Origin: Aralia elata
Lineage: Eukaryota > Streptophyta > Magnoliopsida > Apiales > Araliaceae
Direction of reading: 5' to 3'
Assembly (NCBI GenBank): GCA_034770075.1
Contig: CM068379.1
Coordinates: 46,259,130 to 46,323,129, forward strand
DNA: 64,000 bases
Positions 45,445 through 56,739 of this stretch are shown in pieces. Within the stretch, counting starts at the first letter, position 1, and each line of letters begins with the position of its first letter. The notes below the pieces were generated by a model. That model was not told where the DNA came from. It did no database searches and worked only from the letters and a program-made list of their open reading frames with translations. A program made the translations under genes and the position numbers.

Positions 45445-48260
45445 TGTAACGACCCCAAAATTTATACAATTCCAACTCTCGACTTCGGTCGTTAACAATA
45501 CATCTATATTCTAAATTTACGTCATTAATTGATAATAAACTTAATAAAATGCGGAATAAATAAAAACTTTTCAGTTTTCTTTCTTTGCTTTTCCTGAATC
45601 ATAACTTTAATCATTTACATATTCTAGAGTCATATTGGATTCGTTTCACCAGAGTTATAATAAAATAAAACTTCTAGAGTCGATACCCTTTATACAACGG
45701 ATAATATTAAATTTACAACTCAATACAAATTCAACAACTCTACATCTGTTACATTCAATACATTATCAAATATATCATTCAGAACCTTAATCATGGTTCA
45801 AAAACATAATTTGAGTTAAAACAATTAATCTGCATGCATTACATCTGAATCATGCCATTCAAGCAGCACTTAACTTTACCTTGTATCTTTAACCTGCAAA
45901 AGTGGTTATTTGCAAGAATGAGCTCGACAGCTCAGCAAAATCTAACAGTTTGCATGCATCACATAGCACATAGATAACATACTCATTATTTAAATCATAA
46001 TCATTTGACGAAACATGTTATGCATAACGATCAACACGTAACAATTAGGGATTAATTTCCATAACTCAATCAACATTCTTTACTCAACGAACGTAGTCAT
46101 ATTTTGACTTTGTCGTTTCATACTTGCAGCATAAATAAAATACATCATGCTTTATACATCATATGATTAAAACAATTAATCAATTAATTCACATAACAAA
46201 TAGGAACTGAAAGACTTGCCTGGTTTGTAGATTATCAATTACCATAACCAGCTTAAATTTATCTGCACTTCATGTATCCTACACGATATATATATAATCA
46301 TGTACATCATTCATTAGCCACATAGCAGCACTTAGTATTAATTCTACTTAACAATTCATAATCCTTCATTTAACTTCGCTCCATTTTAATCAACACTTAA
46401 CCCTTAGTTAGGTCTTAAACTTCGCTTTACATTAAATGTATAATGTTTATAAATAAACCTTGTATAGGGTAACATAGCATGCCAAAAAGAAAAGAATTAA
46501 AAACAAGAAATTCTTTCATTTCTGCAATTCTCGCCGGGGCGAGAAAATTATAACACAAAACTCTCGTCGGGGCGAGAAAGTCCTTCACAAATATCTCGCC
46601 GGGGCGAGAAAATTGGCTTGCTGAGCTCGCCGGGGCGAGCTTCATGAATTCCAGATTCTGCAGTTCGCGAACTGCAGAATTTTTAGACCAAAATTTCCCA
46701 ATTTCTTCATTTTAATAACAATTTAGACATACCCAAATATTATAATCTTTATAGAATCAATACCCAACATGTTTATAACAATTATAACATCTTAAACAAC
46801 CAATTTAAAGGCTTAAAATCAGTATTCACGCTAATTTTATAAATTTTTTACAAATTTAGCGCAATCACTCGCTACGGATTCGTTTCTGAACCAATTTGGT
46901 CCGTTCAACTTCCGTTGTTTTCGTTTTTTAACGCATAACAACAATCCACCGCCAATTCACAGATTATTACTCAAATTAAACATCAATTTTTATACATTTA
47001 AGCCATATTCACATACTTCTTCTCTGTAAATTTCTAAAGTCTAACTAAACATAGTTTCATGATTTTAATTCAATCAAAATCGTTTATAATCAATATATAA
47101 TCAGAGTATCACAATCTAACAACATATATAACTAATTTCTCAACAAATTAATCATCAAGAGCAATCACAGAGAACTAGTTTTTAGAAAAATAAAAACTAG
47201 CAATTTGAGAATTTACCTTTGATTTCTTCTATGCTTAGTTACACAATTAGGAGGGCTTGATTATCCTCCTTCTTCCTTCTTTGATTTCTAAACCTTCACT
47301 CCCAATTCACAGAGAATTCTCCCACTCTCTCTTTTCTCTTGTTCTGGGTTTTTTTTTAACGTGAAAACTAAAGGCTTAGCAGTTATGAAATTCAAGGGGC
47401 TCAGTGGTTACAAACACCAAGGGTCACAAGGCCATGTTTGGCCGACCCTTTAAAACACCCTTTAATTTATTTTTATAAAACTCTTACTATATGATACATT
47501 TGTCACGCTTAAATATAATTTTTATTTAATAAATAATTTTGTTTAATAAAATCATCTTTCACTTAATAAATAATTTTATTTAATAAAATTATTCATCCTC
47601 TCATTAAATAAATTATCAACATCTTGTTAACATCCATGCATAACAAAATACGCATCAAGTATAAAAATATTCATTATCACTTTACTTAATATTCTCATAC
47701 AAATAAATTATCACACAATATTCTCAACAAATATTTATTTTATTAAATAAGCATCCCAATTAAAATATTTATTCTACTCAATCAATATCTTATTCATTTA
47801 CGAAATTCACAATCGTAATACATTAACACGTAACATATTTATATGCAATACATTACTCTCTCATTTATTAATACAATTATATTCTCATTAATTCCTTATT
47901 TTAATTAAATAAATCACTCACATTATTATGAAATTTAATTCACAATGATTTTCATTGTTTACAAGGCATAACAATCAAATTATATTATTTCTCAATATAA
48001 TTTTAACTTAATTTAATTAACTAATATTTTCCAACTAATTTCCTTCTCATGGAAATTTCATTTAATCTTTTTAATGGTTTAATTAACTATTAAATCATTT
48101 CTTCTCAATTACACGAATATATAATTCTCTTCACATCAAATCACATATTTTACAATACATATCATATATATACATATATTCAAACCCAAAACATCTCGTA
48201 ACAAGAATTTTATTTATTAAATTCTTATCTAATAATTCTTTGAAAATCCGGGTTGTCACA
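45445..48260 (-). mobile_element. Chromovirus-like solo LTR (2816 bp)
   Basis: TGTAACGACCCC...CCGGGTTGTCACA. Flanks are AGTAT (45440-45444) and AGCAT (48261-48265). The homologous uninterrupted copia site at 6819-6825 reads ATGCT (AGCAT reversed), so AGCAT is the original and the left copy has one mutation. No PBS, PPT or coding domain is inside. Family assignment rests on the terminal sequences only, and the orientation is uncertain; leader-like sequence near 47330 favours minus. Confidence 0.82.
46528..46680. repeat. CTCGCCGGGGCGAG array and 26-base palindrome
   Basis: Four hairpin words TCTCGCCGGGGCGAGA (46529-46544), TCTCGTCGGGGCGAGA (46562-46577), TCTCGCCGGGGCGAGA (46594-46609) and GCTCGCCGGGGCGAGC (46625-46640), spaced about 32 bases. 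They are followed by a perfect 26-base palindrome at 46655-46680 (arm ATTCTGCAGTTCG). Confidence 0.93.
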
Positions 48261-50873
48261 AGCATTACCCGGTAATAAGGTTTTATCACAGTCAACTCCT
48301 TAACTTGAAAAACCTTTTAAATAGGTCTGGTCTTATAGGTCTCCACCTTGCCATTTGTCCCAGTCTTTATCTTAAAGAACCATATTCACACTCTAAGGAT
48401 TATGCCCTTTTGTGGAGTAACCAGAGTCTATACTTGGTTCTCATACATGGAGTCCATTTAGGATTTCATGGCCATCTGCCATTTCTCTGAGTGTCTTCTA
48501 CTCATAGCCTCATTGTATATAACTGGATCATCATCCTCTATGATGCGTACCTCATCATCATCCTTTATGATGAATCCATACCTCCCAAGTATCTTCGGTA
48601 CTCTTCCAGATTTACGATTCGGTTGTGGTACAATAGGTCTATCTACAGGTTCCTCGATTCGACTTAAAGTGCTTTGTGGTTCTTGAACTCCTTCAAGATC
48701 TATTACCCTCCCACTAGCTCCTTCAATGATAAACACCTTTATCTAAGAAGGCAGCGTGTAGGATTATAGTAATAATAATACCCTAAATTTTCTTTAGGAT
48801 ATCCCACAAGTCTGCACTTGTCAGATTTTGTCCCAAACTTATCTTTGAAACCTTTTCACATAAGCTGGACAACCCCTTATCTTAACATACTTAAGATTAG
48901 GAATCCTCCTTATCCATAACTTTTATGGAGTCTTGAGGCCGAATTTTGAGGTTACCTTATTTTGTAGATATGCAGCCGTTTCTAGGGCATAACCCCAGAT
49001 GGATACTAGAATATCGGTAAAAATCATTATGGACTGCACCATGTCTAACAAGGTACAATTTCTCCTTTTAGATACACCAATCAATTATTGCGTATCAGGA
49101 GGTGTCCATTATGAGAAAATATCATTTTGAAATGATCTAGAATCTCATTGCACAAGTATTCTTTCCTCGATCTGATCAAAAAATCTTAATACTTTGTCAA
49201 TATGTTTCACTTCTGAATTCTTTGAACCTTGCAAATGATTCAGACTTGTATTTCATCAAATACACACATTCAACTCTTTGAATGACCATCTCCTTTTTCT
49301 TTTATTAGTTTATTCAATTTGCAAAATGTTTTTCATGTAAGTCAAGTATACCAAGTCTATCAAGTATTCTTCCAGTTTCAAACAAAACATTATCATTATA
49401 AATAGAACAACAATTGTTCTTAAATATAATACTAGAATCTTCCTTGTCTAACAACGAAAGTTCTAATGTTTCTAATGAGAACTGGAACATAATAACAACT
49501 TATTAACTTAATAGACTTGCCCGTAGGCAATGCTAAACTATAAGTTCCTATGGTTAATGCATCAACCTTTGCTCCATTCCCACACATAAGATTACTTACT
49601 CTTTGTTTAGCTTTCTACTTCTGCTTAGTCTCTGCATTAGATTGCATACGTGAGAATTACAGCCAGTATTCAATACCCAAGTAGAACCTTGACTTACAGA
49701 AAGATTTATTTTTTAATCATGAACAAACATGTATTTGTAACCGAAGCTTCACTAAGCTTCTTCTGGTTAGCCTCTGTAAGATTCTCCTTACAGTTTCTTT
49801 CTAGTATCCAGGCTTATTGCAGTGGAAGCAAACTCCTTTGCTATCTGCATCAGTCTTGTTCTTATTATCCTTTGTTTTTGCTTTTCCATTTACCTTCTTT
49901 GAATTGTTCTTCTTTTAAGAAGATCCTTTGGCCTTCTTCCGCTTCTTAGAAGAATCATCTACCAGTAAGACTTGGTCTTTCTTGATTGGAAAGTGACTCT
50001 TTACAGTTTTCAACATGTTTAAGCAACTCAAGTAGGCTGATATATATAGCTTGTTCACGTGGAAATTCACAACAAATTGTGAGAAAGAGTCTGGAAGTGA
50101 TTGCAAGATCAAATCTTGGATCAACTCTCCATCCATGACAAAACCTTGTTGTCCTAATTGTTCAATCAGATTGATCATTTTTAGGACATTTGTCTATATT
50201 GTAGTGCCATCGGTTATTCTAGATTGGAAGAGCTCCTTAGATATTTAATATCTAGCAGTCCTACTTTCCTCACCCTTCAACTCCTTGAAGATGCAGGAGT
50301 ATAGTAGGAGCATCCATAGTTTCATGCTGACGCTGAAGCTCGTCACTCATGGATGTGAGCATGATGCATCGAGCCAACTGTGCATTATATTGCCACTTTC
50401 TAAAAGTAGCAATCTCTTCCTCTGAGGCATTGTCTGCAACCATTGCAGGGATAGGCGTATTAAGGATATAAGATAGCTTTTCAGCCTTGAGAACTGTAGA
50501 CACCCAAATTTTGCGTTTCCTTCTACTAACCATGACAGGAGGGCGAAATCGTCAATTGAACCAGCTTGCGGGAGCAAAGGAGCGGGCACAAGGGCGAGCG
50601 CCCGGCACCGCCGCAATGTTTTGGGCAACCCAAGTTTACGTGACAATAAGGCCGTCCGAGGCATATACTTCCGAATGAGGTGGCACGTCCCCCGGAAATT
50701 CCCGGACTGCAGAACCCGAGCCTGTCAGCGGAAACCGACGTTGCGGCACGAAAATCGAGAAAGTCAGGCCCGCCAGCCGCGGATAGATCTGCGGCCAAGT
50801 GGGTGCGCCAGCACGGAAACCAGGAAACCAGGCACTACCAGCTGAGTGCGATGGGAGGCGTGCCAGCTGGCCA

Positions 50874-50910
50874 GCCGCAGATCCATCTGCGGCCAGCCGC
50901 ATCTGCGGCT
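50874..50910. repeat. Two adjacent hairpins upstream of the TATA box
   Basis: GCCGCAGATCCATCTGCGGC (50874-50893) and AGCCGCATCTGCGGCT (50895-50910), both near-perfect inverted repeats. A third, diverged one is at 50775-50797. They end 15 bases before the TATA box. Confidence 0.88.
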
Positions 50911-50924
50911 GGCTTTGGCCAGCC

Positions 50925-50932
50925 TATTTAAG
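50925..50932 (+). promoter_or_regulatory. TATA box of Tat 5' LTR
   Basis: TATTTAAG after GC-rich U3 and before A-rich leader-like sequence. The only TATA-like word at the GC/AT transition. Confidence 0.6.
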
Positions 50933-52191
50933 CAAGCTTCAGGCGGCATACAGGAGGTTCAGCAAATTTTGGAGAAGAAGAAGAAAAACAGCAAACAGCA
51001 GCACGGAATTTGAGAGAAAAATAGTAGATTTTGCAACAAAAATAGGAAGAAAAGAGAGGAAAAAGAGAGAAATTTTACTCCTTTAATTTTGATTGTATCA
51101 AATATATTTCTCATCCTATTCAAATACCAAGACTTCATCCTTTTTGAGATCATTTTGCAAGGTAAAAATTCCTTTTGTTATAACAATTCATATCATCTTA
51201 TTTGCTTAGATGGGATGTAGTTTTCATGTATATTGTTGAACAATCATGGATTATGGATTATTAGGGAGGGTTCCATCGGAACAAAATTCTTCCTAATAAC
51301 CCGAGGATATCCAATTGATAAAATTTCTAGCTTGTTTGTGATGATTTATTGGGTGTAATTTATTTAGATTGTCATTTCCGGATATCATGGTATATTAGAT
51401 AAACCCGGGTTGGTTAGTTATGTAATATTCATTTTGTAGGCATGTATTAATCTCGTGTGAGCCTAGGAATGCGACCCCGAGGTCCAAATCCGATGATGGA
51501 CGTTTTGATGTATGTGATAGATTCAAGATGCTCGTTTTGTAACATGTAACCTTTGGGCCTTAAAACGACGCCAAGGCGGGAATCGTGTTTAAGGCCCCGA
51601 AATAGTGAAATTTGTGATTGTTGGCGTTCGGGGATATTTTGATGGCTTACATGCCCATGAATAGCCCCGACGCGTGTTTATGCTCGATTCGATTTATGAC
51701 GCGAAATTGATTTCAAAGCTAAATGATAAGATTTTCATAAAAATCAAGCAAAGTAGGATATTAGAATCACGAGGTTAAAATTTGAGAAATGTTAATGAAT
51801 GTCGATTCCTATCTAACGAGGAAGCTAAAGAAAGATCGTTTTCCAAAACACCACACAAAAAATGATTTTGCAAATAAGTAACGTTTTATTAAATCTTTGT
51901 GCATAGGGTGAAAGAGATCCTAGAAATTGCTTGCCCGATCGTTTCACGAAAGCAATGTATAGATCTCGATTCCTATTTTGACGAAGGTTTTAAAATTCTT
52001 CTTTTGCCAAAACGACATTTAATGAAAATCTCATAGTTTTGGACAATTAAAACCAAACCTTTCTCATAAAGAATAAAGCTTTCTCGGGTATACCGAAAAG
52101 ACATTCCGAAGCATACTCAAATTAAAACACGATTTTCCCTAAAATCCAAATGATTCTTTCATACAAACTCATCACAACATTCACATAGGCA

Positions 52192-52216
52192 CACACACAC
52201 ACACACACGCGCGCAC
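52192..52216. repeat. (CA)n / (CG)n microsatellite in Tat LTR
   Basis: Alternating AC ending in GCGCGC. A (GT)n run occupies the corresponding place, reversed, in the other Tat LTR near 26232. Confidence 0.9.
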
Positions 52217-52594
52217 CTACATACACATATTCATGAATTAAAGGATAGGAAAGCATTAAGATTGCGGTAACCGTGTTTCACGGAAGTCGAGGGGTGCCTA
52301 ACACCTTCCCCTCACTTAAGCAAGCCCCCGAACTCTATGAATCTCAATTCGCAGACCAAATTAGTTCGGAGTCACATATGAGCCAGCCAGCGATTTATAA
52401 AAAGAGCGAAAACTCGGATGAGTTGGTACATCCATTTCAAATATACCAACTGGCGACTCTGGTTAATTGGCTCATCATAAAAACGATCTTTCAAAACCCC
52501 GTCGACCTCAATGCCGACCTTTTCCAAAAATCATCTAAACCAAAAGGCTAAAATTGGGAAAGACAGAGAAAGCGAAAAACCCGGCGTCGACAGC

Positions 52595-52612
52595 TGGCGA
52601 CTCTGCTGGGGA
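52595..52612 (+). other. Primer-binding site, tRNA-Arg
   Basis: TGGCGACTCTGCTGGGGA two bases after the LTR. It is complementary to the 3' end of a plant tRNA-Arg, as in Ogre/Tat elements. Confidence 0.85.
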
Positions 52613-53383
52613 CATTAGAGGGCTTAAGCCGCGTTCAAATCTTGATGCTGTCCTATCCTTTAAAATTCATAAAATGTGTGTGTGTGCGATATTTTGATTT
52701 TTTACTTTTGTTGTGCGAATGTGTGTTGTTGTCCAATGAATGAATGATTGAATGGAATGGCTTTACTTTAAAGAAATCATTTGCATACGGTGAGGACGAT
52801 GAATGTGAATGTATGTTGAGAGAGTACCTCCTCCTGAGGCGAACCTGTCGGTTGCTTATTACTGGACTCGATGGGGCTGCTCCCCGGAGATGGCTCAGGA
52901 AACGCACCACTCAAATCCGCTCCAATCGAAAGGGCTCAAACGAGTAGATTGCGAAGATTTGGGAACCTTCATGCCGAAAAAGCCCGTGAGAGTAACCCTA
53001 GGATAGGTCATCCTCAGAATAACCCAACGCAGGAAAAGTCTCTTCATGCCTTTTTACGTTTATATGTCTAAATGTCATGATCTCATTCAATATTCATACA
53101 TCCCTTTTCTATGTCGAAAGAGATTACTAACCGCTGTGAATTGCAGGGAATAGTTGGGGGAGCATAATAAAGCATGTTTAGCATTGGTTATGGCACTAAA
53201 GGACTACTAACTTTCTCTTTTGCAGGGAAAGATTAAAGAACCCCAAAACACAAAAAAGGTTATAGCTTTAGCATGCATCCATGTTTTCATTTCCCCAGGA
53301 CTAAACTTCGAACCATTTGTCTCTGTAGGATTGCTCCTCAAACCCGTTCGCAGTCTAAGAAAGCCCAGGCCTCTACCTCTGAA
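52613..53383 (+). other. Tat leader
   Basis: Non-coding stretch between PBS and Gag. Short overlapping frames occur (52744-53071) but have no recognisable product. Confidence 0.6.
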
Positions 53384-54900
53384 ATGGCTGATCTTCCCAA
53401 CCATAGTTCCATATCTCGGGAGGAGTTTGATGATTTTAAAAGACAGATGATGGAAATGGCCACAATGTTAAAGGAACAATTCTTAATCAGACAAGATCCG
53501 GCAAACCAGGGATCGCATAATACTCCACCGCCAGGGGATGATCAGAATCCTCCTAAAAAAAAAATGGTACAAACTTGCTTAAAGAGGACCAACCCCGACT
53601 CAAGGACGAGCCAGTCATCCCAAGGCCCGTTCCCATACCTAGCAGGACAGTGATTACTATCCCAGAAGAGGGGGATAATGACGACCTTCGGAGAAAAATG
53701 AAAACACATGGAGGAAACCATCCAATCTCTAAAGGGCATAGGATCCCTGGGCAGGGTTAATTACTCGGATTTATGTGTTTTCCCCGGAGCCAGATATCCA
53801 GAAAAGTTCAAAGTTCCCGAGTTTGAAAAGTTACAATGGAAAGGGAGACCCCTATACACACTTGAAAATATACATTGGAGAACTCGGGGCTTATGCCGAG
53901 GACGAGGGGTTAAGAATGCAACTATTCCAGAAAAGCTTAACAGGGGAGGCAAGAATCTGGTATGCCCGCCTCGACAAACGCCCGAATCCACAACTGGGAG
54001 GAATTGGCCCATACCTTCTTGACCCAATACAGCTTTCAGGCCCAGATGGCCCCTGACAGGTACCAAATGACAAAGGTTAAGAAACAGCCTAGGGAGTCCT
54101 TCAGGGAATATGCCCAACGATGGAGGGGCATGGCCGCACAGGTAACCCCCCCAATGAACGAATCAGAGATGGTGATGACCTTTGTAGACATCCAGGAGGC
54201 ACCATATTATGAGAGGGTCATCTCGGGGATTGGAAGACCTTTTGCTGAAATGATTAAACATGGAGAGATGGTAGACATGGGGTTGAAATCGGGTAAAATC
54301 CGGGATCTTACTGCTTTAGAAACTGCTGCTGAGCAAATACAGAATGGAAACTATAGCAGCACTTCCCGGAGGGGTCCAAAAGAAGAAGGAAGAGGATGTC
54401 TCCCTCATCCTACAAGGGTCATCCAGAAAAGCAGAAAGCCATCTTCCGGTACAGGCACAAAGGGGAGGGCCATCCCGACAGCCAAATTTTACAGATCAAA
54501 GAGCAGAAGGGCGAAGAAGATATGAGGCCTCGCAAAACCGAGTATTCACCCCGCTCGGGGAGCCGCTTGAACGAGTATTAGCGGTATTGATGGCCCAAAA
54601 GAAGATAATCAATTTGGCTCCCCCAAGTGACCCGAAGGGAAGGAGATTTGATCCAAGCAAGCGGTGCGCCTATCACTCGGGTTCCCCGGGTCATGATACA
54701 CAGGATTGTTTGGACATTGAAACATATAATTCAGAACATGATCGACAATGGGGAAATTGTGGTGGAGCAGCCAGACTCCCCGAATGTTAAGGCAAATCCC
54801 CTGCCAAGACATGATGGGGGGGGAGTCAATGTGACAGAGGCAAGTGAGGCTGGGGGGGCCGCCAAGGTTGAACTACGTGCAGAAAAAAATTGAGGAGATG
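53384..54900 (+). pseudogene. Tat gag, several frameshifts
   Basis: Start chosen at 53384 (MADLPNHSSISREEFDDFKR). Joining frames by eye gives a typical Tat Gag: N-terminal acidic/coiled segment, FPGARYPEKFKVPEFEK, GDPYTHLKIYIGELGAYAED, LTGEARIWYARLD, ELAHTFLTQYSF, RQMTKVKK-type region with QPRESFREYAQRWRGMAAQV, and a late zinc-knuckle-like CAYHSGSPGHDTQDC near 54667. Frame changes are near 53565 (an A10 run), 53700, 53830, 53980, 54370, 54720 and 54890. Most are single-base. Stop codons are rare apart from those caused by the shifts. Confidence 0.82.
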
Positions 54901-56571
54901 ATCAACGTAATACACGATCATGGGAATGCACGGGTAACGCCCATCAGGTTGATAGGGATAAGTACAAATGGCATGGAAGGACCTGTCAAGTTGACAGCCC
55001 CGAGGCCCATCATCCTTGCAGCCAGGCCGCAACTCCCTATCAGTAATCTGAAGACTGTACCCTGGAATTATGGGGGAATGCCAGAGGAAGCGGTCAGTTG
55101 TGCTTCCGTGACGACCAAGGGGAACCCCTTATATCTGCCCGGGCGAGTCCTTGAGAGCCAAAAGAGAAAAAATGAAGAGGTTTCTGAGGAAAGGGCCATA
55201 GAGTTTTTGAAAAGGATGGATCACCCAGAAATGAGGGGGATCCAGATTTTAAACGAGGAATCAACCCTAACATCAGTCATGGATTTGGTGTTGTCATCCA
55301 GTGAGCATTGCAAAACCCTGATGAAGGTTCTGGAGGAGGCATTTGTGCCCAAAGAAATTAGTGAGGAGGGTTTCGGCCGGTTGGTAGGCCACTTATTGGA
55401 AACCGATGCAATATCCTTTACAGATGAGGACATTCCCGAAGAGGGAAGGGGGCACCGAAAACCGCTACACATTGCAGTAATCTCCTCAGGATATGTCATG
55501 AACGGGGTACTGATCGACGGGGGATCGGCATTGAATATATGTCCTCTCAGTACGCTGAAGAAAATGAACATCAGTCCCAAGCGCCTGCGGGCCAGTCATG
55601 TGGTGGTTCGGGCTTTTGACGGATCCCGGAGGGACACCATCGGGGAGATAGAATTGCCAGTGGAGATAGGACCCTGTACTTTTGATATCTCCTTCCAAGT
55701 CCTGGATATCACGGCAAGCTACAACCTGCTGTTAGGGAGGCCGTGGATACACATGGCCGGGGCAGTTCCTTCCACGCTCCACCAACAAATCAAGTTGATC
55801 ATCGATGGGAATCTGGTAACAATCTCGGCCGAATGTGATGACCCTTCTCCTCCCAGGAGTGGCCTACCAGTAATCAATGTGGATGAGTCAGCGGCGCCTG
55901 CCAGCTTTCAAGCACTAAAGATTAGCACTCCCCATTATAGATGCCTGGGAGCTCCAGCTGTGAAACCAAGGGTCTCTCCGGAACTCACCTTTGTGGCAAA
56001 GGAAATGATTAAAATGAACTTCCAACCTGGACAGGGACTAGGGAAAAGCAGTCAGGGAATCACCGAGCCCATCCACCTACCACAGCAGATAGGCAAAGCA
56101 GGATTGGGATACCATGTGGGCGCAGTACGGGGGACACCGTCAGGGTGCGACTCCTCCGATTCGACTAGTTGGCAGTCCAGTGACCAAAGTCGACAATGGG
56201 CAGGGGATCAGCAGGCCTGTGATTGGGGCAGGGAATGAAGAGTTAACCCCCACACGTAATGAGTTGGCCCGGAGGGAAAGTTTCCTGCAGGAGGTCGCAA
56301 AGGAGTTTGAAACCAAATGCTATATCCCCAGACAATCAACAAGCAGTAAGGAGGGGACGAATGTTATCGCACCACCGGGAGCCCAACAAGTTGTGCCTGT
56401 CATCGATTGGGCAGGGCTGATTATTCCTGGAGAAGATATGGAGAAGGATTCAGGCGACGTATCCGTAATCATCGGGGAGGTGTCCGATGTGAGGCCCTCC
56501 TTTATCCGGCGCATTTCATCTGACCTGACCATCGACAATTGGACCCAGAAACCAGTAATATCCAAAAAAGG
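54844..56571 (+). pseudogene. Tat protease and G-patch region
   Basis: The frame 54844-56238 (464 codons) is open. The protease active site is DGG at residues 225-227 (GVLIDGGSALNICP); DxG is kept but the usual Ser/Thr is Gly. YNLLLGRPWIH follows at 293-303. A G-patch lies at about 388-424 (GQGLGKSSQGI, GLGYH), a domain known after protease in Tat/Ogre elements. A frameshift near 56150 passes to the frame that ends at 56575. The start at 54844 is only the first ATG in this frame; the real protein continues from Gag. Confidence 0.82.
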
Positions 56572-56739
56572 GTAAAGCTCGACGTCAGGGTGATTGACCC
56601 CAGATGATGGGGGAATGAAGAAGTTTATTTTTGTTGTTGTTTTATTTCTGCATCATTATGTCGTTTCTTCTTGTTATTTGAAAATGCGATCATCGTGAAA
56701 AATCGATTTGTATATGACAAGTATTTTGTTTCATGTCAG
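56572..56739 (+). other. Candidate intron between protease and RT
   Basis: Stop-rich stretch of 168 bases bounded by AAAAAGG|GTAAAG and TTTGTTTCATGTCAG|G. Removing it leaves the frame unchanged and reads ...SKKG-CTNLSNP... into the RT exon. Ogre elements are known to splice an intron between protease and RT, so location and size fit. Splicing here is inferred. Confidence 0.6.

Larger units (their letters stand above)
42453..50494 (-). mobile_element. Copia family A element, cut by the Tat element
   Basis: Minus strand: 3' LTR 44260-42453 (1808 bp), PPT at 44261-44275, RNase H end next to it, then RT, integrase and Gag remnants up to 50494. There the Tat LTR interrupts Gag (left flank AGAAC); the Gag start and 5' LTR should lie beyond the window. 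A chromovirus-like solo LTR (45445-48260) splits RT. The copia element itself sits in the chromovirus-like LTR of 40966. Confidence 0.88.
44261..50494 (-). pseudogene. Degraded copia gag-pol
   Basis: Many stops and indels. Readable pieces on the minus strand: Gag at 50494-50270 (EEEIATFRKWQYNAQLARC, QRQHETMDAPTILLHLQ) and 50178-49915 (LIEQLGQQGFVMDGEL, KDQVLLVDDSSKKRK); the integrase-RT linker at 48736-48458 (RKSGRVPKILGRYGFI, IIEDDDPVIYNEAMS), which lacks the frameshift of the first copy; RT pieces either side of the nested LTR; RNase H end near 44300. The apparent N-terminus of the frame at 50533 is Tat LTR sequence, not Gag. More decayed than the copy at 4196-8123. Confidence 0.82.
50495..52592 (+). 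repeat. Tat 5' LTR (2098 bp)
   Basis: TGTAGACACCC...GGCGTCGACA. The first 440 bases are GC-rich, with inverted repeats AGCCGCAGAT/ATCTGCGG (50774-50797, 50874-50910). TATA box at 50925. A (CA)n run at 52192-52214. It is related to the minus-strand LTR at 25864-28123. Overlapping ORFs on both strands at 50526-51153 are composition effects. Confidence 0.9.

Noticed and set aside
50270..50533. ORF with a basic N-terminus fused to copia Gag
   Set aside because: The N-terminal residues are Tat LTR sequence read in reverse; the fusion is an insertion junction.
50526..51153. Dense overlapping ORFs on both strands
   Set aside because: They lie in the GC-rich U3 of the Tat LTR, have no domain, and are explained by low stop-codon frequency.
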